From Torymus aiolomorphi (Eukaryota; Arthropoda; Insecta; Hymenoptera; Torymidae), in NCBI GenBank assembly GCA_036365515.1, contig CM070877.1, positions 120,534,321-120,598,320 on the forward strand: 64,000 nucleotides of DNA, read 5' to 3'. Position numbers and translations under genes: made by a program. How positions within the stretch are numbered: position 1 is the stretch's first letter; the number at the start of each line of letters is the position of its first letter. This document shows, one piece after another, positions 10,433 through 23,100 of this stretch. Under the pieces are notes generated by a model, which saw only the letters and a program-made list of their open reading frames with translations, was not told the origin of the DNA and did not search any database.

Positions 10433-10815
10433 TTACACTGGTGTAGTTTCGTTAACTGGTTCTGGTGTGGCCAAAGTTGAAATTGTACACAAAGGGAGTA
10501 TTCGATAAACCTTGTCTGAATCTGGTGGTTCTAACACTTTACTATGACGGTTGAGGTGACTATCTTCCATGCGTCTGGGAAGGGCTGTTGCGCCTAATGC
10601 CATAATATTTTTTTTGTTTTTAATCCTATTTTCTTCCTCTATGAAGACTGATGGAATTCGTCCAGTAGTAGTATATTCCAAAATTGCATCGAACATCCAG
10701 AAGCATGCTATACCACCAACAATAAAATTTATAAAAATTTGGATGGTGATAAAAAATTTCTGGAAATGACTATCATCAATACAATTTGAGTCTCCATATA
10801 TAGTAATTCTCCCAG
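10433..10815 (-). pseudogene. Fragment of site-1 protease (MBTPS1/S1P, subtilisin-like)
   Basis: The translated minus strand matches the region after the catalytic domain of membrane-bound transcription factor site-1 protease, the Golgi enzyme that cleaves SREBP and ATF6. Diagnostic stretches in order are GRITIYGDSNCIDDSHFQK, CFWMFDAILEYTTTGRIP, RRMEDSHLNRHSKVLEPP and PEPVNETTP. It begins just after a splice-acceptor-like TTTAG, so it is a DNA-level copy rather than a processed one. A 51-base AT-rich insertion between SHFQK and CFWMF ends in TATAG but has no GT donor, like an intron with a lost donor. The protease domain and the C-terminal membrane anchor are not nearby. I read it as a duplicated, non-functional fragment; an isolated exon of a real gene is the alternative. 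Confidence 0.7.
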
Positions 10816-11051
10816 CTAAACTCAATTTTGACTCAGTTTCTTTTATTTCATTATCAAAGGGCGCGGCAGCGCCTGCTTGGCAAGTATAAGGAACGAAGTG
10901 ACAGATGAGCAAGCGGGGCGTCGGCGCACCCTTTATTCTTTGGTGTGATGTTCTAACCCTACTTTTTTTGTCATATTTACCTTATCATTTTTTATATACG
11001 GAGATACCGCGCATGAGGTACTCAATTAGAAAGCATTTTTCATTTACATTC

Positions 11052-12036
11052 TACACGGAAAAAATAAACAGTAAATTCTACTTTTTACACAGTAAATTTT
11101 ACTGTAAAATAGCAAGTTAATTTTACTTTCATAAGTATCAGTAGAAACAGCTTTATAGAAAAGTAGAATTTACTTTTCGGTAAAATAAGATCTGCTTTCT
11201 GGAGTAAAAAGTAGTTTCTACTTTTTCTGAAAAGTAGTTTCTACTTTTTCTAAAATGGAATTTCGGAATGAGCGATTTTTTCTAAGTCCGCGTAATTTTC
11301 CAAATTTTTGTCATTTTTCGCCATTTTCAATTTCACATAGTTTTGCACAGAATCGATCGATTTTAGCGATTCACAACTTAAATTAAAGCTCTATTGTTCA
11401 ACTTGAATCGCTTCTGTGTGGAATTTGGTTTGGCTTACTGAATAGCTTGTTATTGGTTAATCATCAATGACCACTTTTCGTCAATTTTTCCCATGTTAAA
11501 TTCCCAAACAAAAATTCATATGCATTTAAAACTTTGTCACAAACCCGCTTTCGCTTGTTCAACTATTTTTTCTTATAATATATGGTATAGAGATTGAGAA
11601 AAAACTTGTCCGAAAGATGTGCTCCAAAAAAATTTTTTCGAGTTCTATGACACAAAAACTGTGACGGTTTCAAAGATTTGCTCATGTACCAATAAAAACA
11701 TTTCATATTCACGCAGTATGTGTTAGCATGTAATTTTTTATAATTTTTATTTATTTATAATTTTTTATAAAACCATTGCAAATTCATTAACAATGAGCAT
11801 CTAGAACTTAATTCATCTAAACAGTAGATTCTCCTTTTTTAAAAAGTAGATTCTACTTTTTAAAAAGTATATTCTACTTTTTTAAAAAGTAGATTCTACT
11901 TTTCAAATAAACTGTAGTTTCTACTGTATGAAATGTTGATTTTACTGATTTTATAAAGCAATTTTTACTTTTTCTTAAGAAAGTAGATTTTACTTGTGCG
12001 AAACAGTAAGAACTACTGTTTATTTTTTTCCCTGTA
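11052..12036. mobile_element. MITE-like element with AGTAGATTCTACT palindromes
   Basis: The ends are inverted: TACACGGAAAAAATAAACAG at left and CTGTTTATTTTTTTCCCTGTA-like sequence at right. The interior is dominated by short palindromic units such as AAAGTAGATTCTACTTTT, in tandem near 11820-11905 and in looser form near 11165-11260. The middle (about 11265-11800) is unrelated AT-rich DNA. No protein is encoded. Confidence 0.7.
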
Positions 12037-12256
12037 CTTGTGAAGTTTCTTCGTGAAAGATGCTTTCGTATTGAAGCTATCAAGCTATAAAGTTTTTGTC
12101 GCCGCGAAATCAAAATATTTTTTTCCTTCAGCCTCTAGTGAAAATGGGAAAGACAGCCTGGCTGTAGTTGATGTCAAATCGTATCAGAATATAGTTATAT
12201 TTCAGTACTAACGGCGTACGAAGCGCGGCGCTACTGCGCTTGATTCTTGATCATGG

Positions 12257-12257
<1 letters not shown>

Positions 12258-12324
<67 letters not shown>
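12258..12324 (+). repeat. (GA)n microsatellite
   Basis: A nearly perfect GA run of about 67 bases, followed by a shorter GA tract at 12346-12358. Confidence 0.95.
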
Positions 12325-12328
<4 letters not shown>

Positions 12329-12667
12329 GTCAGTGTGTGATTGCGGAGAGAGAGAGAGCGTTATGTTGTCTGTCAACCAAAAATATTTTTATTTATGTTA
12401 TTTTTTTTCAAGAACGTCGACAGAACCATTGATTTAATTGCATTCACAAATATAACCAAGATCACCAAACAAACTGGTAATCGTTGAAAATACTGGCAAG
12501 AGTCCAGTACGCAACTTTATCTTTGCATTTTGAATGTTGGGTAAAATGAGTGATCAAGATGTAGTTCTGTTTTTATTTTTTTAAGTACTGTCAGATCAGA
12601 TCTTAGAAATTGAGTCTATCCCAACTATACGGCTACTACAATACAAGAGTTAAGATAAGTATAATTT

Positions 12668-13143
12668 TCAAGTAATTTGTCACATTTGACATTATCTCTG
12701 ATAATGTAGGCTAAGCGAGAAGCCCCAAAACCTATTTCATTCATCGTAAAGGATTTTCAATGTTTTATGTTTGCAACATGACCAGTCGGGCGAAGGCTTT
12801 TCTTGAGACAAAGTTTATATTCTTTGTATAAATGGTTTATAGTTATGATTTAAAAAGTATCAAACATAAAAATTTTTTAATTTTAATTATTTTTAAAAAC
12901 AAGTTATTTCACAATGCCATTTCACAATAAATTTTTATATTTTCTAACTTTTCAAATCATAATTATAAACCATTTATACAAAGAATATAAACTTTATCTC
13001 AAGAAAAGCCTTCACCCGACTGGTCATGTTGCATAAATAAAACATTGAAAATCCTTTACGATTAATGAAATAGGTTTTGGAGCTTCTCACTTAGCTTACA
13101 TTATGAGAGATAATGTCAAATGTGACAAATTACTTGCAATTAA
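12668..13143. repeat. Foldback element of 0.48 kb
   Basis: The left arm (12668-12860) and right arm (12945-13143) are inverted, sharing AGTAATTTGTCACATTTGAC, CAACATGACCAGTCGGGCGA and AAACCATTTATACAAAGAAT in complementary positions with few mismatches. The loop of about 85 bases is AT-rich. It is non-coding. Confidence 0.85.
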
Positions 13144-13846
13144 TTCTAACTATATATTTTCTTCATTCTTGAAGGGGATATCTGATGTAAAATCCAAACT
13201 GTTAATAAGTATAACAGTTTGCATTACTGATTGAGGTAAATATATAATAATACACTATTTAAAAATGGAAACAAGTAGTCCTTTATTTTAATCATATAGT
13301 TCTTTATAGTTCTTCATTTTAATCATAGATTCGAAAAGTTGTACTGGAATGAATTATTTCCATAAGTCATTTGTTAAAAAGTAGTCATTACAACGGATAT
13401 GAAAAAAAATTCAAATTATTTTATTTTACTTACAATTATGAAGATAGCAATGTTTATTTTTATAACAAAACTTTCTACGAAAGTATAATGTAAGGCAAGT
13501 ATAAGGTGTTTCTGTAATATATAAAAATATGAATAAAAAAATCTATGAAAAGGAATTCTAATAATACATAATTATTTTCTTCTGACAATTTTATCTTACC
13601 GGTTCTATACAATAAATTAATTTGTCTATAAAAAGAAGAGTATATATACTATTATTATATATAGCAAAAGGGATTTCTTGATACAATGAAAGTGTTATTC
13701 AATTTTTTTTTACAAATACAGCAGCCTCACACGATGCAATTATCATCATGTACCCACACGAAAATTAAATCTATGAAATATGGTATCATCATCCTTTACC
13801 GTTATAAAACTTTGTAATTATTATTGAAGCTCTTAGAAACTTGTGG

Positions 13847-16247
13847 AATCTCCCTAAAATAACACTTTTTAAAAAAAATAAAACTTTGGCGAGTATAAAT
13901 GTATTTGTAATCTCTCTCTCTCTCTCTCTCTCCCTCCCTCTCTCTCTCCTCTCTCTTCTCTCCCTTTCTCTCCATCTCTCTCTTTCTCTCCCTCTCACCC
14001 CCAAAAGAATATCATAGTTTAAAACAAACACATGAAAGAAGTGGAATCAATTATTATTTTATATAGACAAGTACATTTTTGTAACATAGAAATATGGAAT
14101 TATTTTTATAACAAAAAATCGTAAGTACTACTAAAAATAAACTCATGAAACCGGTGGAATCAATTAAGTGCAGGCAAGTCAATTATTATAATAAGGAGAA
14201 TTTTTAAAATAAAATTTGTTTAATATATATTTACTATAAAAATTTGTATAAAAAGTAATTAGGTCTAACAAAAAATATTACAAAAATACTAACATAATAA
14301 CTGTAATTGAAACACAAACAGTTAAAAAATTTTTGCGTAAACATTTTCGAAGTATAGATCATAGAAGTCACCACCCTGTAATAGTACATTACGATACATG
14401 TGACTTAAGTGGCCCATTATGGCACGGCGTGAGGTTAGCGCCCGAGCGTAGCGAGGGCGATAATTCAAGTCGTGTGATGGGCCACTCAAGTCATAAGTAT
14501 CGTATATTATTTTATAGCACGTTTACCCAAGTCCGCTGTCACGCCTATTCGTCCCTTAAGCAGTCCATTTTTGCACCGTGAGATTAGCGCGCGAGCGCAG
14601 CGAGCGCGATAAACACGGTGCAATAATCGACTACTTAAGTCACGGATAGGCGTGACCTAAGTGCGGACTTAGGTCACACCGTGCTATAAAATAGTTTATA
14701 CCACTCTAACCTCAAAATCACAACTTTGATATGATTTTTCGGCGCTCGTGGTATAAAATACCGTTCGAAACTAGTGCGTAAGTCGATTATTTAGGTGGTG
14801 TGACTTTTTCGCACTCGCTTCGCTCGTGGAAAAAGTCACACCAGATAAATAATCGACTTCCCCACCCGTGTCGAAATGTACTATTAACCATGAGCTGTTA
14901 TACATCATAAATTCATGTAAGTTTTTCTTACACAAGTCAATCTACCTATTATCTGCAAATATGAATTTTAATTAAACATCTTCTTAAACAGTTAACGTAA
15001 TTTTTAAAATTTTGGGAAATTTTCTTTTAAAGACAGAAGACACTTGCCGGACGCATCGTTTTGTAGTTCAAGGTGCGTAGGACGGGAATCGCAACCTTCT
15101 ATGTATTTAGTTATTGATCACGTAGTATGTAAATAATTATAATAAAATGGTGATAACAGTTCAAGAAAATAAGTATATTTCGATATTTGAATAGAGCAAA
15201 ACTTACACAAAACTTGTTCGTTATATAATGTTAGGAACAAGCATACGTAATATATAGATGTACATACGCAATGTAAAAAAATGTTATTATCTTACTATAG
15301 AATTAATAATAATTCAATTTGTATAATGAATTTGTATAATGAAGATATTACAATGAAATTATAATTATAGAAATTATAAAGACTAATATAAAATTTTTGT
15401 AAAATTAGTAGATATAATAAATAGATAGATAGATATAACATAATTGAAAAGTTTTTATAAAATATAATATATAAATCTTATTCCAAAAAATAATGATATA
15501 AAAATAAATATTTGATAGATTACCTAAATACTACAAAACGATGCGTCCGGCAAGTATATTCTGTCTTTAAAAGAAAATTTCCGAAAATTTTGAAAATTAC
15601 ATTAACAGTTTAAGAAGATGTTTAATTAAAATTCATATTTGCAGATAATAGGTAGATTGACTTGTGTAAGAAAAACTTACATGAATTTATGATGTATAAC
15701 AGCTCATGGTTAAACTATTTTATAGGGTGGTGACTTCTATGATCTATACTTCGAAAATGTTTACGCAAAAATTTTTTAACTTTTTGTGTTTCAATTACAG
15801 TTATTATGTTAGTATTTTTGTAATATTTTTTGTTAGACGTAATTACTTTTTATACAAATATTTATAGTAAATATATATTAAATAAATTTTATTTTAAAAA
15901 TTCTCTTTATTATAATAATTGACTTGCCTGCACTTAATTGATTCCACTGGTTTCATGAGTTTATTTTTAGTAGTACTTACAATTTTTTGTTATAAAAATA
16001 ATTCCATATTTCTATGTTACAAAAATGTACTTGTCTATATAAAATAATAATTGATTCCACTTCTTTCATGTGTTTGTTTTAAACTATGATATTCTTTTGG
16101 GGGAGAGAGGGGGAAAAGAGAAAGATGGAGAGAAAGAGAGAGAGAAAGAGAGGAGAGAGAGAGAGAGAGGGAGAGAGAGAGAGAGATTACAAATACACTT
16201 ATACTCGCCAAAGTTTTACTTTTTTTAAAAAGTGTTATTTTAGGGAT
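13847..16247. repeat. Second large palindrome (2.4 kb), same family as the first
   Basis: The left arm (13847-15063) and right arm (15532-16247) are inverted copies. At the inner edge GGCGAGACGCATCG-like sequence is better represented by CCGGACGCATCGTTTTGTAG and its complement; at the outer edge CCCTAAAATAACAC and its complement. CT/GA tracts are mirrored at 13913-13995 and 16100-16188. The left arm is longer by about 500 bases because of the hairpin element at 14382-14883. An AT-rich loop of about 470 bases separates the arms. Another copy of the CTTTCTACGAAAGTATAA motif lies just outside at 13470. Confidence 0.85.
14382..14883 (-). mobile_element. Hairpin-rich modular element, copy 2
   Basis: This is the same family as 4676-5171 in opposite orientation, with hairpin modules in mirrored order and moderate divergence. 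The ends are TAGTACATTACGATAC and the complement of TAGTACATTTCGACAC. Loop palindromes include CCGAGCGTAGCGAGGG, GCGAGCGCAGCGAGCGC and the cttcgctcg type. The opposite arm reads CACCACCCTATAAAATAG then TTTAACCATGAG, i.e. the site without the body of the element. Confidence 0.8.
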
Positions 16248-16516
16248 TTTCAATATCATTAGTTATAATATAACATGATATGTAAAATTCACCAAAGACT
16301 GAGAATTGTATAATCTGAAAATGAAAAAGTTTACACAAAGTTTCGATTTTTTATTGTATTATATTTTACATGATATATCTTCTAGTATAAAAAGAATACT
16401 TATCTATATATAAAAGTATATGATGCCATACCATCAGCTGATTGTAATTATAAAAATATATATAATCATACCATATTTCGAAGTTATTTTAGAATTACAG
16501 TTGTTCGTTTTATTAT

Positions 16517-16517
<1 letters not shown>

Positions 16518-16611
<94 letters not shown>
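16518..16611 (+). repeat. (CT)n microsatellite
   Basis: An almost pure CT run of about 94 bases; a shorter one lies at 16706-16722 and an (AT)n run at 16773-16794. The region 16248-17239 otherwise shows no gene. Confidence 0.95.
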
Positions 16612-16615
<4 letters not shown>

Positions 16616-17239
16616 TCGATTCTATATAAGAGAATAAAAATACCATACGATATTTTGAGGTTATTGTAGTCATTTGTAGTCACAAAATTTTGTTGTTCTT
16701 ATATACTCTCTCTCTCTCTCTTTCTTTTCGAGTCGAGTGAGATTTATTTACTGTACGATATGCTATAACTATATATATATATATATATATATATAGATAT
16801 ATAAGCGTAAGATAGACGACAACCGGAAGTGTCGTAAGAGCTGCAAACCGGATATCGAAATAAGGAGAAGAAAAATTCGGAAAAGAAACTGCACATACAA
16901 AAATTCAGCCATCTATATCTGTTGAACGAGATAATCTTTTTAAATAAAATCTTTTGATTTGAGTAGAGCAATGAAATGGCTTTCGATTAAGAGGGATATG
17001 TTATATAGTAAAAACTAACGCAATATACGTAAAAGCGCATTGAATTTTTCTTACACCCATTTCAATGTATATGTAGCACGGGTCGCTCCTTTTAGGCTTC
17101 TTCTATAATTTTCCTTCGGAGCGCTCCCGCGTTCGTTGATTACATGACTCCCTTGGGCAAATCTATGAAACTTTTAATATTCGTGTTACCGTTGCATAGT
17201 TTCTAATTAAAGAAGTGATTGCATACATTTGCAGACCAA

Positions 17240-18058
17240 TAGTATATTACGACACAAGGCATTTTGACGCCCGAGGCGAAGCCGAGGGCGTCGATCCGCG
17301 CCGTCCAGGGCATCCAACATTCTGGCCAAGTGTCGTATACTATTTTTCTTCATCCCCGCCGAAAGTACGCCCATATAATTAATTTGATATTAATTAATAA
17401 AATAGCGTTGTTGGTTGCTAACTACGGCTCGGCCATATGTATAAAAGGCCTTCTTCAGCGCCACTTTACATATCGCGGAGCGTAAGGCTCGACTTCTGCT
17501 TTTTTGATGCCCGCCCGACTTTTGCAAAACCGAGGCGAAACCGAGGTTTTGCTGGTCGGGGCGGGCATCAAAAGCACTAGCAAAAGATACTTAAAAAAGA
17601 TGATGGACCAACAATATGTACATACTTAATTGATACTCATTTCAACTACAGAACAACCTCTCAATGGTTCCTCTGTTTGTCTTTTTCTATCCAATAAGCC
17701 ATACATTATAGAATGAGACTCAAAAAACTTTCACATTTAAGTATATAGCTACACCATGTCTTGAAACTCAAAATGTAAACATCATGTCTATATATGTATA
17801 GAAGCTTTCTGACAACGTGTATGCAATATAAGAACATAATTGATTATCAGAGTTATAAATATATTGTTCAATATATTAATAATAACAAAAAATTAATTAA
17901 ATACCCCTATATCTTTTCAATTTTCCGATTTTACAATTGATTTTCTTGTCATCACATTTGGAAGGGTTACAACACGTGCGCTGTCGCTGACTTTGCCACG
18001 CAACGATCAACAATCGAGCCGGGAAGACCGTACTTTCGGCTAGGGGATGAAGAAAAAG
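17240..18058 (+). mobile_element. Hairpin-rich modular element, copy 3 (variant modules)
   Basis: It starts TAGTATATTACGACAC, closing a first hairpin at 17356 (GTGTCGTATACTA) around CCCGAGGCGAAGCCGAGGG. A second hairpin at 17505-17575 has arms TTGATGCCCGCCC / GGGCGGGCATCAA around AACCGAGGCGAAACCGAGGTT. Outer arms CTTCATCCCCGCCGAAAGTA (near 17344) and the complementary TACTTTCGGCTAGGGGATGAAG (near 18029) enclose about 660 AT-rich bases. The design matches copies 1 and 2 although most of the sequence differs. It is non-coding. Confidence 0.65.
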
Positions 18059-18599
18059 AAATTTTACTAAATTATGGTTGTATGAACATGTCCTTCTATC
18101 ATAAAGGTAATTATGAACGAACGCACTTTCATGAAACTAAAAACAAACATCAATTTTTCATTATTTCTGTGCGCACTTGGATGAATTTTTTATTTCTTTA
18201 AACTATTAAAAAAATGCCTTTTGTGAAAACGTTTTGAGATCTTACAAGGAGAGTGCACACCCTCCGGGAAACAGATTTTCGCGAGCATTGGAGAGTCGAT
18301 TTCTGATATCTAAAAATGAAGCCCAGTCTGACAAATTCCATCTCATAGGCTCTTTTTCTTGAGATATGGGCAATCTCATCTCAAATATCCTCTATTTCGT
18401 TAAAAAATGGTGTCTCTTGTATTGACTGTCACATTGCAAGTATTTAAGATACGAAAACGAGAAAAAAAATTATAAAAGTGGATAGTAAGAGCTAAAATTT
18501 AAGCTCTGATTCGTTAAAAAATATTGACTTTTCAGGAAAATATAAGCAATCAAAGGTAACGTAAGAAAAGGGTTAAAAATACAATCCATTTAATCACTC

Positions 18600-18745
18600 A
18601 AGATGAAGACAAATTTTTCGTGCGAAAAGTCGCATGAAGTAAAAATTCTCTTAAGCACCGCAGTTTCGGACCGTATTTTATACCACGAGAGCCGAATAAT
18701 GATTAAAGTTATGATGTTAAGATTAGAGTGGTATAAAAATACTTA
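18600..18745 (+). mobile_element. Partial hairpin-rich modular element, copy 4
   Basis: A remnant with a decayed hairpin (TTTTTCGTGCGAAAAG) followed by the module starting CGTATTTTATACCACGAGAG and ending AGAGTGGTATAAAA, the same module as at 4796-4873. The TAGTAYATT ends are not recognisable. Confidence 0.6.
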
Positions 18746-19664
18746 TATATAATAAAGTCTTCCATTTAAATTATACTTCTCGAAAATATAGAAGATAATA
18801 TTTACAATATGAATGTAATCAAGGAAATACTTTATAATAATGTAATAAAAATAAGTTTAAAACACTTATTTTAAAGAAATATCTGAATCTGTCGATGGGG
18901 ATAAGAGAATGCGATGCAGTTCATATGTTTAAAAAGATTAGCCAGTTCAAGCGCGCTGGGCGTGCTCTTTAGCGAGGATTTGAAATCAATTTTAAATTTT
19001 CGCTCTTTCGCAAAAAAAAAATTGTGTATTTGTGGGAATTACGTAGATTGTAATAGAAACGTATACAATTTTGTAAGTGGATATTATGCAGCGATCAACA
19101 ATAAACTATTATAATTGATTACTAGAATCACGGAAATAAGATTTCTGAATTGATACCTTGTTTATTCAATTTAATACAGGTATAGCTGAAGCCACATTAT
19201 CCAAGTAGAAATTTATTTATATGAAAAGGCTAATAAGTTAGAAAATAGATAGTAAAACTGTCTAATTAATAGCACGATGAAACCCTTTTTCGAACATTAT
19301 TTGCATATTCCCTAGATCAGTAATAGAAAAACTACTTCCTAATTTTATTTTATAGGAAAGATAACAAAATGTGAGTGTAATGATTGCGCTGCATTTTGAA
19401 ATGAATTGAAGAAATATAGTAGTTATGCATTATTATTGAAAATATTGAAAATATAAATCAATCGAGATAAATTGTTTTTCTTTCATTTCAATATATTTGT
19501 AATAAGGTTTTTCAAAAATTATAATTTTGACTTATTTGTCCAATAAAAGCATTTTCTGAAAATTTTGTTTTTTTTTATTACCTAACATATTCATAAATGT
19601 AAAAGCAATAAATATAATAAATTAAACCGATTTAATAAACGAATTTCTTCTCTGCGTAACCGAT
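18746..19664. other. AT-rich intergenic DNA, nothing recognised
   Basis: No supported coding exon, no clear inverted repeat and no RNA gene are visible. Short open frames here look like chance. Confidence 0.45.
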
Positions 19665-20156
19665 TTAATAAACGATGTCTGCCGCGGTAGACAAATGCAC
19701 AAGTTGATCGAGCTGACAAAGGTAGCTGTAGTGCGGAGGGCTGTCGCCACTCTTACCGTACTGAACGCGCTCGGCTAGACGATCGTATGGGGCTCCGAGC
19801 GCCGCGAGGTCTTCCAAATAGTCGCAAGTGGCGAGCGGCCACTTTTCGGTAGGCTCCTGGATTAGTTGGAGTGGGGAGCGCTCGCCTACTCGTCTCGTGC
19901 TGAGCGCGCTCTGCCGCCCGACGGCATGTCGCTCGAAATGCCCTGTGCTCTCCCGGCCAGCCCCGCGAGTCTATTCGACTAGTACGCTGAGCTCGTATAC
20001 CTCGCCGCGGTGACAAACTCTGTCGGTACTTGTTTCGAGCTGGACGCGCTCTCTCGAAATATCCCATCCGGCATTAAACACAACGAGCTTGTTCTCTTCG
20101 GAGCGAGTGCTAAAACAGCGATGGTCTTCTATCTTTTTCGGTACTTTTGACAACAA
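19665..20156 (-). pseudogene. Possible coding stretch with one internal stop, unrecognised
   Basis: In one minus-strand frame 164 codons contain a single internal stop (TAG at 19971-19973). The translation looks protein-like on both sides: ENKLVVFNAGWDISRERVQ before it, then EKWPLATCDYLEDLAALGAP and SPPHYSYLCQLDQLVHLST after it. It ends at TAA in AT-rich sequence. The segment is GC-rich, which lowers the stop frequency, so chance remains possible. I do not recognise a family. Confidence 0.25.
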
Positions 20157-23100
20157 GCTTTACGCGCTCAAAATTCAGAGCTGTCGTGTCACTAATTCTT
20201 ATTTAACGAAGCAGTCTTGTATCATAAGTGCTTTTCCAGTCCTTAATTTTTTTCCGTGTTGAGAAAAAAAAAATAACGTATTCTGCTATATAACCTCGAA
20301 AAATTTGTGAAAGTGGTACTTCATTGAACCTTTTGAGCTTTCAAAGCATCCGATAAATATTCTGAAAACATGCTCTCTCCCCCCAAGATCTCGCAAAGTC
20401 TAAAGAAGCATAACGCAGTCGCATAAAAATACATCGCGCCGGTTAAAAAAGAGAAACGAAATGTCTCTTTCATGGTAATTCGAGACATTCACGACTGCTC
20501 TCGATATGCACGAGCGCTCGGGCGAGTAGCGCTTTTTATTCCTTTTTCTTCGCCGATACGTATTATATACACGTGCATATACTGCACACACGTATATACA
20601 TACTGCGACGCGCGTATCTACCCACTGCATGTATATATCGATCCTTTTGTTCTTCTCTCGTCCGACTCTACACGCTCGGCGCCGTGCCTAATGTCCGCTC
20701 TTTCTCCCTCCCGTGCCCAGACGTATATATACATATGTAGACACGTGTAACTGCACACACTTGCAGTGCGCGAATTTTCCCGTCCAACTTTTCAGCGCGA
20801 TCGATCTGCGCTCGGGTCCCGCGCACGAAACTTTTATCGCGAAAACGCGAGGCGGCGCGCGCAGAGTCGAAAGATGGCGATAAAACGCTCTATATGAAGC
20901 TACATTTCTGCCGTGTTTACGGGCACTTGCTAATCATCCTTCGCGAAACAATTAAACTCGCCATGATGATAAGGGCATGAATCTGCGCGCCGTGGCGAGC
21001 GATCGTAAATTTATCGTGTCGTTTACAGTTGGCCCGAAGGATACGCCGCTCGTAAAGAAGTTTCGAATTAAAGTTTAAAAATATGTGCCACTTAATTTTT
21101 GAAAGCCTTTACAAACTCGCGAATAGTGTTAAATTTCGCTTACGCCTGCAATGTTTCACGATGCATCAGCCTTCAGAGTTACAGTTGTTAAACATAATAT
21201 GTTTTTAAAAATTAACCTTGTTTTAAAATAGTTTCTTACAATTAGATACGGCGAGTTGTTAGCAGATATGTTAAACACTGTGTAGACATGTATGAATACT
21301 TGCATAAAAACACGTTCCGCTCTTTTTCTGTGAATTATATTTAAGAAAAATTCACATGATTACAAATTCACAGCGCGCGTGTTTTCTAAGAATACGCACT
21401 ACTCATCGCGATAACATTGAAATTACTGTATGTAACCAGTGAAAAATCAACTTTTCACATGGCAAAACGCTCTTTCAACGCACTGTTCCAAAACAAGCCG
21501 GCAATTAATCGACGCCGCGCGCACGCAATCAAGCGGTTCATTCACCAATGGTTATCGTAACATTTTTCGCGCATTTATACCAGAGTAACAACCCACACGA
21601 ACACATGCACACGGTCTATACTGTATACACAAACACCGCTTGACGTGAAACACAAAAGAATCCCAGCGTACTCGTAGTACACCCCCATTGTGCAACGTTC
21701 CGCTGACAAATTGACTCAAAGGCTCACGTGTATACATGCAGCACACAAACTTACACATACACACAAAGCGACAGAAGGCGAAATATGGAATCCGCGTAAT
21801 AGCGTGCTCGCTCCCTGTGTGTACGCAGAGTAAAAGCCGGCAGGCAGACTCTTTCTCCTCTCCTTTCGCAGAAAAAAGGAGAAAAACACATTCGCGAACG
21901 GAAAGAAAAAAACAAAAGAGTCTGCGCGCGCGCGCAGTTGACCGGATGGCGCGAGCGCTCGCTCATTGTCGTGGCGCGCCGGCCGGTTAGCATGACAATC
22001 GACGTCTGGCACCGTTCGCCGATGGGCTGAAACGTGTGTCGATCTCGAAAATACATGCAGGGACGGCATGAACGCCGTGAGATTTGGAGTGAAAACTCGA
22101 GAGTATAGAGCGCGAAATTCGATAGTAACGGGATCGGGGAAATCAGCGGCCCTCCGCGGGGTTCCACGACCAGAGAGAGAGAGAGAGAGAGACAGAACTG
22201 AGAGATGGAAATCGTGATGATGCCTGACGTTACGATTGATTTGTGTCGGTCATGTCCGAGAGGCGCGCGTGCGCACGCGGAAGTGAGAGCGCGCCGTTGT
22301 TTCTGACGCATCCGTTGTGCGAGTTCAAAAGTGTTGATTTACACCATTGAGATGTAGATTGGAATACAACTTTAAACTTTGTCATTTGGATGTGAGAATG
22401 TTTCGCGTTGACAGGTGTACAAAAACATTAAGCAGACAATTATTCCCACATAAATTAGTCGTGGTTATGTAAAAAAAAATCCTGTAGCTAATCAGAAATA
22501 TTCTTTTATAAAAAAAAAAACGTACTCAAGTATATACACTTGTTGAGATCACTTACCTCTGAATTCTCGAATGACTTGCAACTTGTTACGATATAATGGA
22601 CAACTTTTTTAATATCAGATATTCACTCGGATTGGAATGTATTACACCAGTTGATGATTCTCAGTTTCTTTAAGAAAAATTTTTCCTAGTCACGCAAAGA
22701 ACTTGGATGCTCTATCTAATTTGAAAAGCGTTTTGTTGCCATAATGAGCCCTTTACAGTTTTAATTGAGAAATTTATTTTTTTTTGCATGATAAGACATC
22801 ACTTTAAAACAAAAATATTCATTTAATGTAACATGGATAACAAAAAACGAATGAATTAAAATAAAAAGTAGTTATATAATATATAATAAAAATTGCCTTT
22901 TAACTGATTTTCTGTATGAAAAATTAACTTGATCAGGGACTTGTTGAGGCACTTCTCTTGAATACATTTTAATAAGTTAACATTCGAGCTTTTTTTCTCT
23001 ATAATGACAGACACTTATAAGTCAGTACATTAACCTGCCAACCAAATTCATTTTTGTCGATTTCAAGGGACCGCTAACTTAATTATTCTCGTAACAAGCC

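Noticed and set aside
21751..22311. 186-residue minus-strand open frame in a GC-rich island
   Set aside because: Overlapping frames are open on several frames and both strands, the composition is Arg/Ser/Ala-rich as expected from CpG-rich DNA, and no domain or splice context is visible.
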